Source: Alteromonas sp. LOR (GTDB lineage: Bacteria > Pseudomonadota > Gammaproteobacteria > Enterobacterales > Alteromonadaceae). From it: a stretch of 64,000 nt of DNA. The DNA lies in the NCBI RefSeq assembly GCF_000753865.1, contig NZ_JQFW01000015.1:762530-826529 (forward strand), written 5' to 3'. Positions within the stretch are counted from its first letter, which is position 1. Each line of letters starts with the position of its first letter. Made by a program: the position numbers and the translations under genes. The notes under the pieces were generated by a model. The model saw nothing but the letters and a program-made list of their open reading frames with translations, ran no database searches and was not told the origin of the DNA. Positions 1 to 9,884 of this stretch are shown in pieces.

Positions 1-4
1 TGCC

Positions 5-124
5 TACCCGTACGTTTCACCCTATATTTAACCGTAATTTCAACGGAGCTTCTAACCGTGATTTCAACGGAGCTTCTAACCGTACTTTTAAACGTATTTC
101 CAACCGTGTTTCCAACCGTACTTT
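5..124. repeat. 12-bp tandem repeat array, about ten units
   Basis: Ten consecutive 12-bp units can be laid out from 5 to 124. The clearest are 29-40 (taaccgtaattt), 41-52 (caacggagcttc), 53-64, 65-76 (identical to 41-52), 77-88, 89-100, 101-112 and 113-124. The unit core is AACCGT followed by a T-rich half. Units 29-52 and 53-76 also form a 24-bp higher-order repeat with one mismatch. The array lies 33 bp beyond the stop codon of the SLC13 permease gene, so it is transcribed only if the operon message reads through. Confidence 0.85.
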
Positions 125-127
125 CTA

Positions 128-144
128 CCTTATTTTGAATAAGG
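128..144. other. Small perfect hairpin downstream of the SLC13 gene
   Basis: CCTTATT and AATAAGG form a 7-bp perfect stem around a 3-base loop, 13 bp past the permease stop codon. There is no T-run, so it is a weak terminator candidate at best; it may only stabilise a 3' end. Confidence 0.3.
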
Positions 145-157
145 CGCGATGCTGTAC

Positions 158-1882
158 TCAAAAATAGGTGATGTTTAGCAGGCACAATACAATGGCGCTA
201 TAAACCAATGAGATGGGCAACCCAATTTTTATAAAATGAGAAAAACGGTAGTTCGCGGCATTATAAACCAATAAGTTAGTTTGGTAGCCAAAGGGAGATA
301 TAAAACTCGCACTTGCCGCAAAGGCGACGGCGAGAGCAAAGGGCATAAGTGGTGCACCTATAATCTCAACCAAGCCATAAGCAAATGGAAACATTAACGC
401 CGCCGCTGCATTGTTGGTGACAAGCTCGGTGAGTAGAAGCGTGATGAGATAAATAGCAATCAATGCAATAAACCAGTCAGTGCTTGATAATAGCGGCAAG
501 AGCGCCTCTGTAGTAACTGCAATCACGCCAGAGGTTTCTAGTGCGGTAGCCAAACTCAATGCACCCACTATGACAACAATCAAATTGAGGGGGAGATTGC
601 GCTTCATTTCACCGTTAGACGTCACTTTCATAAACACTAACACTGCGGCTAAAAATAAGAGACCAATAGCTAAGTGAATAATATTTGATGCAGCAAGGGC
701 GACAGTGGTTAAAAAGCCGCCTAGGGTTATCCACTCTTGCTTGTTCGTTAGCGGCCGCGCTATTTTCTGTTCAGAAAGTATAAAAAAGTTTTTGCTTAGG
801 TTCTGCCGAGTCGCAAAATCAGGGCCGGCAGCGAGCAGTAAAAAATCACCAGATTTTAATTTTATCTCTCCAAGCTTTCCTGATAGCTGTTCGCCGTCTC
901 TGCGGATAGCCACAACTGCCGCATCGAATAACGCTCTAAAGCCCAACTCTTTAATAGTTTGGCCAATAATTTGAGCGCGGTTAGAAACAACCACTTCGGT
1001 GAGGCTTTCCCGTAATACACCGTCTGTTTCTGCAAACATACTTAATCCTTTAATGTGGCTTAAGTTTTCTAACTTCTGCACATTTCCGGAAAATATGAGT
1101 TTGTCATGCTCGAGAATGATCAGATCAGGGCCAACAGGTGATATTAGATTTTTATCTCGAACAACTTCAACTAAGAACAGTTCAGGTAAGTTTCGCAGGT
1201 GGTTTTGCTCAACGGTTTTGCCGATAAGTTCAGAGCCTGCTTCTACTTCAGCCTCGACCATGTACTCAAAGTAGTTACTGTCTTTGTTGCTGATATTCGG
1301 CAAAAGTGGCAGCAATACAAACATCAGTAAGCCACAGCTTAATCCTGCTACTGTGCCATACAAGGTAAAGTCAAAGAAGTTGAAACCAGGGTGACCGTGT
1401 TCCTGCAAAAAACTGTCTACTATTAGGTTGGTAGAAGTACCGATAAGAGTAACTGTTCCCCCTAAAATAGCGGCATAAGACAGCGGGATTAGTAATCTTG
1501 AAGCAGGGTGATGTTGGTTTTGCTTTATCGGACCAATGAGACTGGCCACAATAGCCGTGTTATTTAACAGTGCTGATGAAATAAAGGTGAGCGAAAATAA
1601 TCGCCAGTACGAGCGCGTGAAGTCAGCGGTAACGAGCTTTCTACCCAACCGTTTAATGAGTGCAGTTTTATCGATGGCACTACTGACCAAAAGTAACAAA
1701 ACAAGGGTTATTAAGCCCTTGTTCGTTAAATTCGATAGAATGTCATCTAGCGATAATTGCTGCGTAACCAGTAAGCCTAACACCGCACCTGAAAATACGG
1801 TAGCTGGGCGCTGATTGGTAAAAATCAGCGCTAAAATCGTACTGGCAAAAATTGCCAGTACGATGAACTGGGTAACATCCAT
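158..1882 (-). CDS. SLC13/DASS-family permease with TrkA-C domains, probably sulfate uptake
   Basis: A 574-residue inner-membrane transporter. Hydrophobic segments fill the N-terminal third (about 1-200) and C-terminal third (about 385-574). The soluble middle (about 205-365) carries two RCK/TrkA-C-like domains; the first contains a segment beginning EAGSELIGKTV. This architecture is typical of bacterial SLC13 permeases found beside sulfate assimilation genes. It is the last gene of the cysDCQN operon, 16 bp after cysN, which supports sulfate or a related oxyanion as substrate. The ATG at 1880-1882 has a weak GGA element upstream. Family membership is clear; the substrate is inferred from context. 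Confidence 0.88.
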   Translation of the reverse strand: MDVTQFIVLAIFASTILALIFTNQRPATVFSGAVLGLLVTQQLSLDDILSNLTNKGLITLVLLLLVSSAIDKTALIKRLGRKLVTADFTRSYWRLFSLTFISSALLNNTAIVASLIGPIKQNQHHPASRLLIPLSYAAILGGTVTLIGTSTNLIVDSFLQEHGHPGFNFFDFTLYGTVAGLSCGLLMFVLLPLLPNISNKDSNYFEYMVEAEVEAGSELIGKTVEQNHLRNLPELFLVEVVRDKNLISPVGPDLIILEHDKLIFSGNVQKLENLSHIKGLSMFAETDGVLRESLTEVVVSNRAQIIGQTIKELGFRALFDAAVVAIRRDGEQLSGKLGEIKLKSGDFLLLAAGPDFATRQNLSKNFFILSEQKIARPLTNKQEWITLGGFLTTVALAASNIIHLAIGLLFLAAVLVFMKVTSNGEMKRNLPLNLIVVIVGALSLATALETSGVIAVTTEALLPLLSSTDWFIALIAIYLITLLLTELVTNNAAAALMFPFAYGLVEIIGAPLMPFALAVAFAASASFISPFGYQTNLLVYNAANYRFSHFIKIGLPISLVYSAIVLCLLNITYF

Positions 1883-1898
1883 ATATGTCCAGTCCTGC

Positions 1899-3314
1899 TT
1901 ATAGCTTGGAAATATCCACAGCGTTCCAATGAGGGAAATGCTTGCGCACTAATTCATTGAATTCTAATTCAAACTCAGAGAAGTTTGGAGAAGTGTGCTG
2001 TGCATCACCTGAAATGGCATCAATCACCATACCCGCACCCACGGTGCCATTTGTGAGACGATCAATAACGATAAACGACCCCGTTGGGCGGTTGCGTTTG
2101 TAAGGGTCACAGGCAATAGGCTGGGTAAATTTAACGTCTACCACACCAATCTCATTGAGATTAAGGTGCATAGCATCAGTTTCTTCCAGTGTGTTCACAT
2201 CAATTTGATTATCGATATGCGCTACAACGCCAGGCGTTGATTTGGTGGCAAACTTAAACAAATACTGCTTGTTGGGCATTAACGGTTCTTCTGACATCCA
2301 CACAAGGTGTGTCTTGAACTGGGTAGACAGCAAAGGCAGGTTATCCGACTTCACAATCATGTCACCACGAGAGATATCAATTTCGTCTTCAAGGGTCAGC
2401 GTTACAGCTTGTGGCACGTAGGCCTTTTCTTGATCGCCTTCGAAGGTGACCACTTGCTTCACTTTTGACGTTTTACCTGAAGGCAATGCGGTAATTTCGT
2501 CACCGGGTGCTACCTGGCCTGAAACCACTGTGCCAGCAAATCCGCGGAAGTCTAGGTTAGGGCGGTTGACATACTGAACCGGGAACCTGAAATCATCGTG
2601 ATTATCATCTTCACCAATTTCGATATTTTCCAACATTTCCATCAGCGGAATACCGTCAAACCACGGTGTGTTTTTACTGATACTCACTACGTTGTCGCCC
2701 TCAAGCGCTGATAAGGGTACAAATTGAATATCAGGAATATCAAGCTGTTCGGCAAACTTAAGGTAATCTGCCTGAATTTGCTCGTAGACTTCTTGTGAGT
2801 ATTCCATCAAGTCCATTTTGTTAATAGCAACAATAACGTGCTTGATACCTAATAAAGACACTAGGAAAGAATGGCGTTTAGTTTGTACTTTTACACCACC
2901 GCGAGCATCTACAAGAATGATGGCAAGGTCACAAGTAGACGCACCGGTTACCATGTTGCGAGTATATTGCTCATGTCCTGGCGTATCTGAAATGATGAAC
3001 TTACGCTTGTCGGTAGAGAAGTAGCGGTATGCTACATCAATAGTAATACCTTGTTCGCGCTCAGACTGAAGACCGTCTACTAATAATGCAAGGTCTACTT
3101 TTTCGCCTGTAGTACCTGATTTTTTACTGTCTTTAGTAATAGCAGCTAGCTGATCTTCATAAATCATTTTTGAATCGTGAAGAAGACGACCAATCAATGT
3201 ACTTTTACCGTCATCTACGCTTCCGCAAGTTAGGAAACGAAGCATGTCTTTCTCTTCATGTTGTTCTAGGTAAGACAGGATGTCTTGTCTCAATAATTCG
3301 TTTTCGTTGTTCAT
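1899..3314 (-). CDS. cysN: Sulfate adenylyltransferase subunit 1 (GTPase)
   Basis: The GTP-hydrolysing subunit of ATP sulfurylase. With CysD it makes adenosine 5'-phosphosulfate (APS) from sulfate and ATP. At 471 residues it has the usual length. The elongation-factor-like GTPase motifs are present: G1 [10 protein letters not shown] near residue 31, G3 DTPGHEQY, and G4 NKMD, followed by the beta-barrel domains II and III. There is no fused C-terminal APS kinase domain, in line with a separate cysC in the same operon. It starts 1 bp after the cysQ stop. It is separated from cysD by cysC and cysQ, an unusual place for the partner subunit. Confidence 0.97.
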   Translation of the reverse strand: MNNENELLRQDILSYLEQHEEKDMLRFLTCGSVDDGKSTLIGRLLHDSKMIYEDQLAAITKDSKKSGTTGEKVDLALLVDGLQSEREQGITIDVAYRYFSTDKRKFIISDTPGHEQYTRNMVTGASTCDLAIILVDARGGVKVQTKRHSFLVSLLGIKHVIVAINKMDLMEYSQEVYEQIQADYLKFAEQLDIPDIQFVPLSALEGDNVVSISKNTPWFDGIPLMEMLENIEIGEDDNHDDFRFPVQYVNRPNLDFRGFAGTVVSGQVAPGDEITALPSGKTSKVKQVVTFEGDQEKAYVPQAVTLTLEDEIDISRGDMIVKSDNLPLLSTQFKTHLVWMSEEPLMPNKQYLFKFATKSTPGVVAHIDNQIDVNTLEETDAMHLNLNEIGVVDVKFTQPIACDPYKRNRPTGSFIVIDRLTNGTVGAGMVIDAISGDAQHTSPNFSEFELEFNELVRKHFPHWNAVDISKL

Positions 3315-3315
3315 G

Positions 3316-4107
3316 TTATGCGCTCACAAGGAAAAAGGGGTTTAATACAGATTCTTTCTGATTGTAGGTAAGATCTTCTGCATTGGAATCTAAAGGATTA
3401 GCCGGATCAAGGACAGTCACTTTCGCGCCTGCTGCAATCGCCACGGCATGTGCTGCTCCTGTATCCCATTCTGAGGTCGGGCCTAAACGTGGATAAAGAT
3501 GCGCTTCACCCTCAGCGACTAAACAGAGTTTCAATGAGCTACCCATTGCAACTAATTCAGTCTCACCGTCAAGTTGCGCTAGCAGATTCTGAATTTCAGG
3601 GCTTTGATGAGAGCGGCTTCCAACGATTTTCCAAACGTCGTTTCCACTGTGCTTTGTCGCCGAAATAGGTGCAAACTCACCATTTATTTCAGTCCAAGCA
3701 CCATCACCTACAATACCTACGTAGCTTTTATTTAATGCAGGAGCGTAAACAATACCCATGGTTGGTTTACCATTTTCAATCAGGGCAATGTTTACCGTAA
3801 ATTCACCATTTTTCTTGATGAACTCTTTTGTGCCGTCAAGAGGGTCAACCAGCCAATATGACTGCCATTGCTTACGCTCGTCCCACGAGATATCAGCCGA
3901 TTCTTCAGAAAGAATAGGTAAGTCTGACTCTGCGGTAAGTGCATCAACAATCACGTTATGAGCGGCTAAGTCAGCTTCCGTCAGGGGGCTGGTGTCTTGC
4001 TTTTCATAAATGGCAAAATCATTTTCATAAATCGCCATTATTTTATCGCCTGCCTCTTTGGCAATGCGCAGCACAGTTTGTGCTAAAGAATTAATTGGCA
4101 GTGTCAT
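3316..4107 (-). CDS. cysQ: 3'(2'),5'-bisphosphate nucleotidase
   Basis: An inositol-monophosphatase-superfamily enzyme that removes 3'-phosphoadenosine 5'-phosphate (PAP), the by-product of PAPS reduction. It has 263 residues. Metal-binding motifs are visible: EES near residue 68, the hallmark DPLDGTKEF, and C-terminal [15 protein letters not shown]. It abuts cysC (starts one base after the cysC stop) and is followed 1 bp later by cysN, so it belongs to the same transcript. Having cysQ inside the operon ties PAP removal to sulfate activation. Confidence 0.96.
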   Translation of the reverse strand: MTLPINSLAQTVLRIAKEAGDKIMAIYENDFAIYEKQDTSPLTEADLAAHNVIVDALTAESDLPILSEESADISWDERKQWQSYWLVDPLDGTKEFIKKNGEFTVNIALIENGKPTMGIVYAPALNKSYVGIVGDGAWTEINGEFAPISATKHSGNDVWKIVGSRSHQSPEIQNLLAQLDGETELVAMGSSLKLCLVAEGEAHLYPRLGPTSEWDTGAAHAVAIAAGAKVTVLDPANPLDSNAEDLTYNQKESVLNPFFLVSA

Positions 4108-4704
4108 TTACACTAATCCTTTTTCGTGAAGCAAAGTGTATAACCGTTCAGCGGTTTGCTCTGCAGGTTCTTCCTGATACGTTAGGTGTACTTCCGGCGA
4201 CTCAGGTGCTTCGTAGGTAGAGTCGATGCCGGTGAAATCTTTGATTTCGCCGCTGCGGGCTTTCTTGTACAAGCCTTTAGGGTCGCGCTGCTCACAAACC
4301 TCAAGGGGGGTATCAACGAAAACTTCTACAAACTCCGTACCTTCAAGCAAGCTGCGACAGTAATCACGGTCTGCTTTAAATGGAGAAATAAACGCAGTCA
4401 GCACAATGGTGCCCGAGTCTACAAATAACTTGGCCACTTCACTGATGCGACGAATATTTTCAACTCTGTCTTTATCGCTAAAGCCTAAATCGCCACATAA
4501 TCCGTGGCGCACATTATCGCCATCAAGCAAATAGGTATGCTTTTGCTTTTCGTGAAGCTTTTTCTCAAGCAAATTAGCCAATGTAGATTTGCCAGAGCCA
4601 CTTAGCCCCGTTAACCAAAACACTCGTGGACGCTGATTCAATTTTTCAGAGCGTGTCACTTTATTCACTTCATGTTTATGCCAAACAACATTGTCGGTGG
4701 CCAT
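4108..4704 (-). CDS. cysC: Adenylylsulfate (APS) kinase
   Basis: Phosphorylates APS to PAPS. It is a 198-residue P-loop kinase with Walker [10 protein letters not shown] near residues 33-41, the [10 protein letters not shown] segment that contacts APS, and the downstream [10 protein letters not shown] segment. The start codon overlaps the cysD stop by one base, which suggests translational coupling, and the stop directly precedes cysQ. Length and motifs match stand-alone CysC. Confidence 0.97.
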   Translation of the reverse strand: MATDNVVWHKHEVNKVTRSEKLNQRPRVFWLTGLSGSGKSTLANLLEKKLHEKQKHTYLLDGDNVRHGLCGDLGFSDKDRVENIRRISEVAKLFVDSGTIVLTAFISPFKADRDYCRSLLEGTEFVEVFVDTPLEVCEQRDPKGLYKKARSGEIKDFTGIDSTYEAPESPEVHLTYQEEPAEQTAERLYTLLHEKGLV

Positions 4705-5618
4705 TAGAAGTACCCTTCCATCTTTTTCTTCTCCATAGACCCAGAGCTATCGTGATCAATAACTCGACCCTGTCGCTCTGAGGTTTTGGTAAGCAGCATT
4801 TCTTGAATTACTTCAGGTAAGGTTGCCGCTGTTGACTCAACAGCACCGGTCAATGGATAACAACCTAGCGTACGGAAGCGAACAGAACGCATTTCAGGTA
4901 CTTCGCCTTCTTCTAACGGCATGCGATCGTCATCTACCATGATTAGCACGCCGTCACGCTCTACTACAGGACGCGGCTTAGACAGGTACAACTGTGGAAT
5001 ATCGATGTTCTCAAGGTAGATATATTGCCAGATATCTAGCTCTGTCCAGTTAGACATTGGAAATACACGAATACTCTCGCCTTTGTTTACCTGTGAATTA
5101 TAGATGTTCCACAATTCTGGGCGTTGGTTCTTTGGATCCCAGCGATGGTTGCTGTCGCGGAATGAGTAGACACGCTCTTTTGCACGAGATTTTTCTTCGT
5201 CGCGACGGGCTCCACCAAACGCTGCATCAAATTGATACTTGTTAAGTGCCTGCTTAAGAGACTGTGTTTTCATGATGTCAGTGTGTTTAGCTGAACCGTG
5301 TGAAAACGGACCCACGCCATGCTCAACACCTTCTTCATTAATATGCACTAGTAAATCGAAGCCGTGCTTTTCGGCTTGCTCATCACGAAATTTAATCATT
5401 TCTTGAAACTTCCACGTTGTGTCAACGTGAAGAAGTGGGAATGGGATTTTACCAGGTGCAAAGGCTTTACGTGCTAAATGAAGCAGTACCGAAGAGTCTT
5501 TTCCTACCGAGTAAAGCATTACTGGGTTGTCAAACTCAGCAGCAACTTCTCGGAAAATTTGGATGCTCTCGGCTTCGAGTTGTTTCAAATGCGTGATAGA
5601 CGGGATACTTGCAGTCAT
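4704..5618 (-). CDS. cysD: Sulfate adenylyltransferase subunit 2
   Basis: The catalytic, PP-loop ATPase-like subunit of ATP sulfurylase. It has 304 residues, the usual length, with the pyrophosphate-binding loop [14 protein letters not shown] near residues 37-50, [16 protein letters not shown] in the middle and the conserved C-terminal SERQGR segment. It is the first gene of the operon. The ATG at 5616-5618 has only a weak GGA upstream. The AT-rich 240 bp upstream must hold the operon promoter. Confidence 0.97.
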   Translation of the reverse strand: MTASIPSITHLKQLEAESIQIFREVAAEFDNPVMLYSVGKDSSVLLHLARKAFAPGKIPFPLLHVDTTWKFQEMIKFRDEQAEKHGFDLLVHINEEGVEHGVGPFSHGSAKHTDIMKTQSLKQALNKYQFDAAFGGARRDEEKSRAKERVYSFRDSNHRWDPKNQRPELWNIYNSQVNKGESIRVFPMSNWTELDIWQYIYLENIDIPQLYLSKPRPVVERDGVLIMVDDDRMPLEEGEVPEMRSVRFRTLGCYPLTGAVESTAATLPEVIQEMLLTKTSERQGRVIDHDSSGSMEKKKMEGYF

Positions 5619-5718
5619 TTTGAAGTCCGATTTATGTTATATAAAAAAAAGTTATATGCGGGTTGTTTTTCTGCATAGAAAGATAACATATTTAATTTCA
5701 AAAGTAGTATGCCATTTT

Positions 5719-5733
5719 GCTATTTAAAATAGC
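5719..5733. promoter_or_regulatory. Palindrome upstream of the cys operon, candidate operator
   Basis: GCTATTT-A-AAATAGC is a perfect 7-bp inverted repeat about 100 bp upstream of the cysD start, in an AT-rich stretch with several TATAA-like hexamers but no clear promoter. Regulator binding is inferred from symmetry and position only. Confidence 0.35.
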
Positions 5734-5802
5734 TTTCTTATGCCGTAGAAAATAATTGCTATACAATTTAGGCATAAGCGCTATTTTCGCCCATCAGAAA
5801 GT

Positions 5803-5841
5803 AAAAAAGCCCCAAACTGTTTTTGCAGTTTGGGGCTTTTT
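5803..5841 (-). terminator. Rho-independent terminator after putP
   Basis: AGCCCCAAACTG pairs with CAGTTTGGGGCT around a TTTTTG loop, flanked by an A-run on one side and a T-run on the other. It lies 20 bp past the putP stop. It is symmetric enough to work on both strands, but only the minus strand has an obvious transcript here. Confidence 0.93.
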
Positions 5842-5861
5842 AAAAGTCATAGCATTATCGA

Positions 5862-7367
5862 TTATCTTGCATTGAACTGCTTTTGGAATTCATCGAATGT
5901 CTCGGTTACACCTTCACGGGGCTTACCTGATTTGCTGAGTATCATTATGGTTAAGCTTGAAAGCACAAACCCAGGCACAATCTCGTACATCCAAGCACCT
6001 AAAGCCTGACCATTAATGGTGACAGGAAGATAAATCCACAGTAACACCGTTACCGCGCCTACAATCATGCCGCCTAGGGCTGCGCGACGAGTCATCTCAC
6101 GCTTAAACAGACTAAACAGTACTAGCGGGCCAAATGCTGCGCCAAATCCAGCCCACGCATTACTCACCAATGTCAGTATGGTGCTGTCTCTGTCGTAGGC
6201 TAAGAATATTGACACCAACGCGACCGCTACTACGCTAAGGCGACCAGCAACCACTAGCTCTTTATCAGAAGCATCTTTTCGTAAAAAGGCTTGATAGAAG
6301 TCGCTAGTTAATGAGCTAGACGTTACCAGCAGTTGTGATGAAATTGTACTCATGATCGCCGCTAGAATAGCCGCAAGTAAAAAGCCACCAATCAACGGGT
6401 GAAAGAGAATTTGTGATAGGTAGATAAAGACGGTTTCAGGATCAATCTCGTTACCATTGCCCGTGATATAGGCTAACCCAAACAAACCTGTCATTAATGC
6501 GCCGATGATAGACACTATCATCCAACTCATACCGATGTTTCGAGCCGCTGGAATATCTTTCACAGAGCGAATAGCCATGAAACGGACAATAATATGAGGC
6601 TGTCCAAAATAACCTAATCCCCATGACATTAATGAGACAATGCCAATAAAGGTAATCGTTTGATTAGTAGAGGCATCCATAAATGCATCAAAAAGGGCAG
6701 GGTTAATGTTATCTAATGCGTCGATAGACGCACCAATACCGCCTAATTCACTGATGACCACCGCTGGCACCATGATGAGCGAGACAAACATGATACAGCC
6801 TTGCACAAAGTCGGTCATGCTTACGGCCATGAACCCGCCTACCAGCGTGTAGGCAACTACAACCCCTGCAGTGACATACAAGCCAGTTTCATAGCTCAGT
6901 CCAAAGGATGTTTCAAATAATTTACCGCCGGCTACAACGCCAGAAGAGGTGTAAAGGGTAAAGAAGACAACAATTACTACAGATGCAATAACTCTAAGAA
7001 GACGAGAGTTATCAGCGAAGCGATTTTCAAAATAATCTGGAATAGTAATAGAGTTATTTGCAACTTCGGTATAAATGCGCAGTCGAGGAGCCACGAGTAA
7101 GTAGTTGGCTAGTGCGCCAAGGGTTAAACCAACAGCTATCCAGCCAGCAGAAAGTCCTGAGACATACATTGCACCAGGAAGACCCATTAGCATCCAGCCA
7201 CTCATGTCAGATGCACCAGCAGACAAAGCGGTTACTGCGGGACCCAACTGTCGACCACCAAGCATATACCCTTCAACATTGGTATCAGTTTGCCGGTAAG
7301 CAAAAAGACCGATACCCAACATTACAACAAAATACAAACCCAACGAAATAATCGTACCAGTAGCCAT
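5862..7367 (-). CDS. putP: Sodium/proline symporter
   Basis: A 501-residue member of the sodium:solute symporter family, close in length to E. coli PutP (502). It has about 13 hydrophobic helices, the PutP-like N-terminal segment GYMLGGRQLGPAVTALSAGASDMSGW, and the AIMSTISSQLLVTSS segment near residue 340 that contributes to the sodium site. It imports proline with Na+, for use as a nutrient or osmolyte. It is monocistronic: its own terminator is downstream and unrelated genes lie on either side. Confidence 0.94.
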   Translation of the reverse strand: MATGTIISLGLYFVVMLGIGLFAYRQTDTNVEGYMLGGRQLGPAVTALSAGASDMSGWMLMGLPGAMYVSGLSAGWIAVGLTLGALANYLLVAPRLRIYTEVANNSITIPDYFENRFADNSRLLRVIASVVIVVFFTLYTSSGVVAGGKLFETSFGLSYETGLYVTAGVVVAYTLVGGFMAVSMTDFVQGCIMFVSLIMVPAVVISELGGIGASIDALDNINPALFDAFMDASTNQTITFIGIVSLMSWGLGYFGQPHIIVRFMAIRSVKDIPAARNIGMSWMIVSIIGALMTGLFGLAYITGNGNEIDPETVFIYLSQILFHPLIGGFLLAAILAAIMSTISSQLLVTSSSLTSDFYQAFLRKDASDKELVVAGRLSVVAVALVSIFLAYDRDSTILTLVSNAWAGFGAAFGPLVLFSLFKREMTRRAALGGMIVGAVTVLLWIYLPVTINGQALGAWMYEIVPGFVLSSLTIMILSKSGKPREGVTETFDEFQKQFNAR

Positions 7368-7546
7368 ATATGTTCCCTATGATTTTTCTTCCATGCTATC
7401 ACCAATATTTAGGAGTCTCCACGTAAGTAGTTACTCACCGGTTATTTTCTGAGCAGCGGGTTTTAGATTGAAGTGTTGATTATGTAAGCTTTCCCCGTAT
7501 TTTTGGGGAAAAGACAGGCTGGAAAACGATCAGAAACTAGGCCAGT

Positions 7547-7602
7547 GAGCTAAAACCAATGAGCTAAAACCAATGAGCTATGAATAATGAGCTATAAATA
7601 GT
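7547..7602. repeat. 14-bp tandem repeat, four units
   Basis: Units at 7547-7560 and 7561-7574 are identical (gagctaaaaccaat). 7575-7588 (gagctatgaataat) and 7589-7602 (gagctataaatagt) are diverged copies. The array ends 6 bp before the stop codon of the minus-strand GGDEF gene, so it is the immediate 3' flank of that gene. Confidence 0.85.
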
Positions 7603-7608
7603 CACGCT

Positions 7609-9615
7609 TTAGGCATGGGCGAGGGTGGTAGATTCAACCCTTGAGCGTCCGCTGTTTTTTGCTTTATACAAAAGCTCGTCGCATATTTTGATGACCGACT
7701 CTGAGCTGATAGACCCGTTCAGCGCCACTACACCACTTGAAAACGAAACGGTAAACGCCTTGTCTGTATGCTCCCAATGGGCGACACGAGAAAACGCGTA
7801 ATTTAACTCATCGAGTACGCTTTTCACTTCTTGCTCACTGGAGTTCTCAAAGTAGATTAAAAACTCTTCGCCACCATAGCGGCAAAGCAGGTCCGATTTG
7901 CGGATACGCTTGCGTATGGTTTGGCTAAAGGTATTTAATACTTCATCACCTACGGCATGACCGTATTTGTCGTTGATGCGCTTGAAATGGTCGATATCAA
8001 TAAGGGCGAGACACGATGCGGGGTGTTTCTTTAGCAAGGATTTTAATTGTTTTAGCATGGCACGGCGAGTTAAGGCGCCAGTGAGTGAGTCGGTATCTGC
8101 CTTGGTGTCGCTTTTCCTTTTCGCTATCCATAGCCATGTAGTCAAAATTGAACAAATAATGGTTATAAGAGCGAAAACCGTAGTGCGCAGCTTTTCTTTA
8201 TCACCTGCCAATCCTGTATTTTCTTTTTGTAAGGTGGCAAGCTCTTTTTGACGGTATTTGGCAAGCTCTATATCTCGGGAAAGCATGTTTAATTTATTGC
8301 TGGCTGAAAGTTGAAACTTTTCATCATGATAATTTACTATCATTTCGCGATACTTTTCCTGATACAAAAATGCATTTTCTGCATCTCCCCGAACTTCATA
8401 TATATGCTTTAGAGCAAGAAATTTGCCTAATAACGCCTTTTTTTTATACGGAACAGTCATTAGCTTTTCATTTATCGCATCTTCATAAGCAAGAATTGCC
8501 GCCATGAACTCCTCATCACTACCTTTTATCGCTGTATAAATTGCGGTGGCGGTAGGTATTACATCAAGAGAGAATGATGGAATGTCAGCGCTAGAGTTTA
8601 TGATGCGGGAGGAGATTTCAAGCAGTCTCTCCCTATCTCCTTCCGCTAATCGCGAAGCATATATACTCATCCTAAGCATATCAATATAGACACTTTTGAA
8701 GTTTTTCTGGGATGGTTCAATTGAATTGGCTTCTTTAAGAAGCTCCAGCGCCTCAGTAAATTTACTTAGCCTGTTTAAGGCACTTACCGCTAGAGTAAAG
8801 TCACTGGTATCTAAAGTTCCAAGTTTCTTTTTTAAAGAGATCTGCATTCGAGTATGGTAAGCAGCTTTACTGGGTATATTGAGGTCTAGGTAACTGTCTG
8901 CAAGCAAATAGTGCACACCCTGTTGGTCAAATTCCATTTCAAGTTTGTTATCGAATTTGTCAATAGGAAGATAGGGCAATGCATTTTCGTATTCTTGAAT
9001 TGCTCGTATCGGTGATGAGTCAGAATATTCTATGGCCAGCCATAACGTTGCAATTGCTATAGCTTTAGTATCACCTGAGAGTAGTAATTCTTGCTTTAGA
9101 TCGTCGAGCGCAGGGATTGTTGCACTGAGCCGTTTCAAAGAGCCTTGATAGTCGTTAATACCTTTTATGTAAATGTAATAGCCCCTTAATGCTGCATAAA
9201 CCCTAATGTTGAACTCTTTTAAAGTCTGCCAGTGCTTTTCCAGAAGAGCTCTTTTAATAACGATAGGAAGGCGAGGTGTGTTTTTATGCTGAACATTAGA
9301 CAGTGCCATTGTATGACGAAAAACGACACTGATATCGGATTCATCAGACTGAATATCGCTTTGGTGCAGTTTTAGGAGAATTTCTTCATTTGAGTGTTTA
9401 GAAGGGTAGTTCCACTCATAAAGAACGGCATGCGCGAGGTTAGCATAAGCATTTACCTGATTTTTCATGCTGGTATCATTGCTAGAAGCTAGGGAAGGGA
9501 ACGTTATAAAAAGCATGAGTATGCACTTAAGCGCTAGCTTATTTGCACAATGACATAATAACGTTACTGCTGTGCCTTTGATGCTACCAGCGAGTTTTTT
9601 TGATCTACGGCTCAC
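7609..9615 (-). CDS. Diguanylate cyclase with periplasmic TPR-like sensor region
   Basis: A 668-residue protein predicted to make cyclic di-GMP. An N-terminal hydrophobic segment (about 22-45) acts as signal or anchor. It is followed by about 430 helical residues that look like TPR-type repeats, a membrane helix at about 475-498 and a C-terminal GGDEF domain. The active-site motif is GGEEF near residue 580. An RKSD I-site (RxxD) lies five residues before it, so product feedback inhibition is expected. The ligand of the helical region is unknown. It is a single-gene unit; the short tandem repeat directly downstream is odd. Confidence 0.9.
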   Translation of the reverse strand: MSRRSKKLAGSIKGTAVTLLCHCANKLALKCILMLFITFPSLASSNDTSMKNQVNAYANLAHAVLYEWNYPSKHSNEEILLKLHQSDIQSDESDISVVFRHTMALSNVQHKNTPRLPIVIKRALLEKHWQTLKEFNIRVYAALRGYYIYIKGINDYQGSLKRLSATIPALDDLKQELLLSGDTKAIAIATLWLAIEYSDSSPIRAIQEYENALPYLPIDKFDNKLEMEFDQQGVHYLLADSYLDLNIPSKAAYHTRMQISLKKKLGTLDTSDFTLAVSALNRLSKFTEALELLKEANSIEPSQKNFKSVYIDMLRMSIYASRLAEGDRERLLEISSRIINSSADIPSFSLDVIPTATAIYTAIKGSDEEFMAAILAYEDAINEKLMTVPYKKKALLGKFLALKHIYEVRGDAENAFLYQEKYREMIVNYHDEKFQLSASNKLNMLSRDIELAKYRQKELATLQKENTGLAGDKEKLRTTVFALITIICSILTTWLWIAKRKSDTKADTDSLTGALTRRAMLKQLKSLLKKHPASCLALIDIDHFKRINDKYGHAVGDEVLNTFSQTIRKRIRKSDLLCRYGGEEFLIYFENSSEQEVKSVLDELNYAFSRVAHWEHTDKAFTVSFSSGVVALNGSISSESVIKICDELLYKAKNSGRSRVESTTLAHA

Positions 9616-9688
9616 TTACTGCTCTTAACTCTATACTGCTTAGGACGAATTGAACTTGTCTCAATAGATAATTATGCACGCTCGCAAA

Positions 9689-9703
9689 GCTACAATTTGT
9701 AGC
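9689..9703. promoter_or_regulatory. Palindrome upstream of the GGDEF gene, candidate operator
   Basis: GCTACAA-T-TTGTAGC is a perfect 7-bp inverted repeat 74-88 bp upstream of the GGDEF start codon. No regulator can be named from the sequence. Confidence 0.35.
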
Positions 9704-9884
9704 CTATGTGCGACACTACTTAATTAGTCTAAAGTATAGAGTTTACAGCGCTTGGTTGCACCTTAAATTTTTAAAATGAACATAAGGCTATGTTTGCTAC
9801 CAAGTCGACGACGTTGGCAGCAAATTAGCGTAAGTAGAAAGAAAAGCTATAAGCGGTTGAAAAGCTAAATACTTTTCTGTTTGC

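Noticed and set aside
5..124. Possible CRISPR array
   Set aside because: Units are 12 bp, contiguous and without unique spacers; no cas gene is present anywhere in the window.
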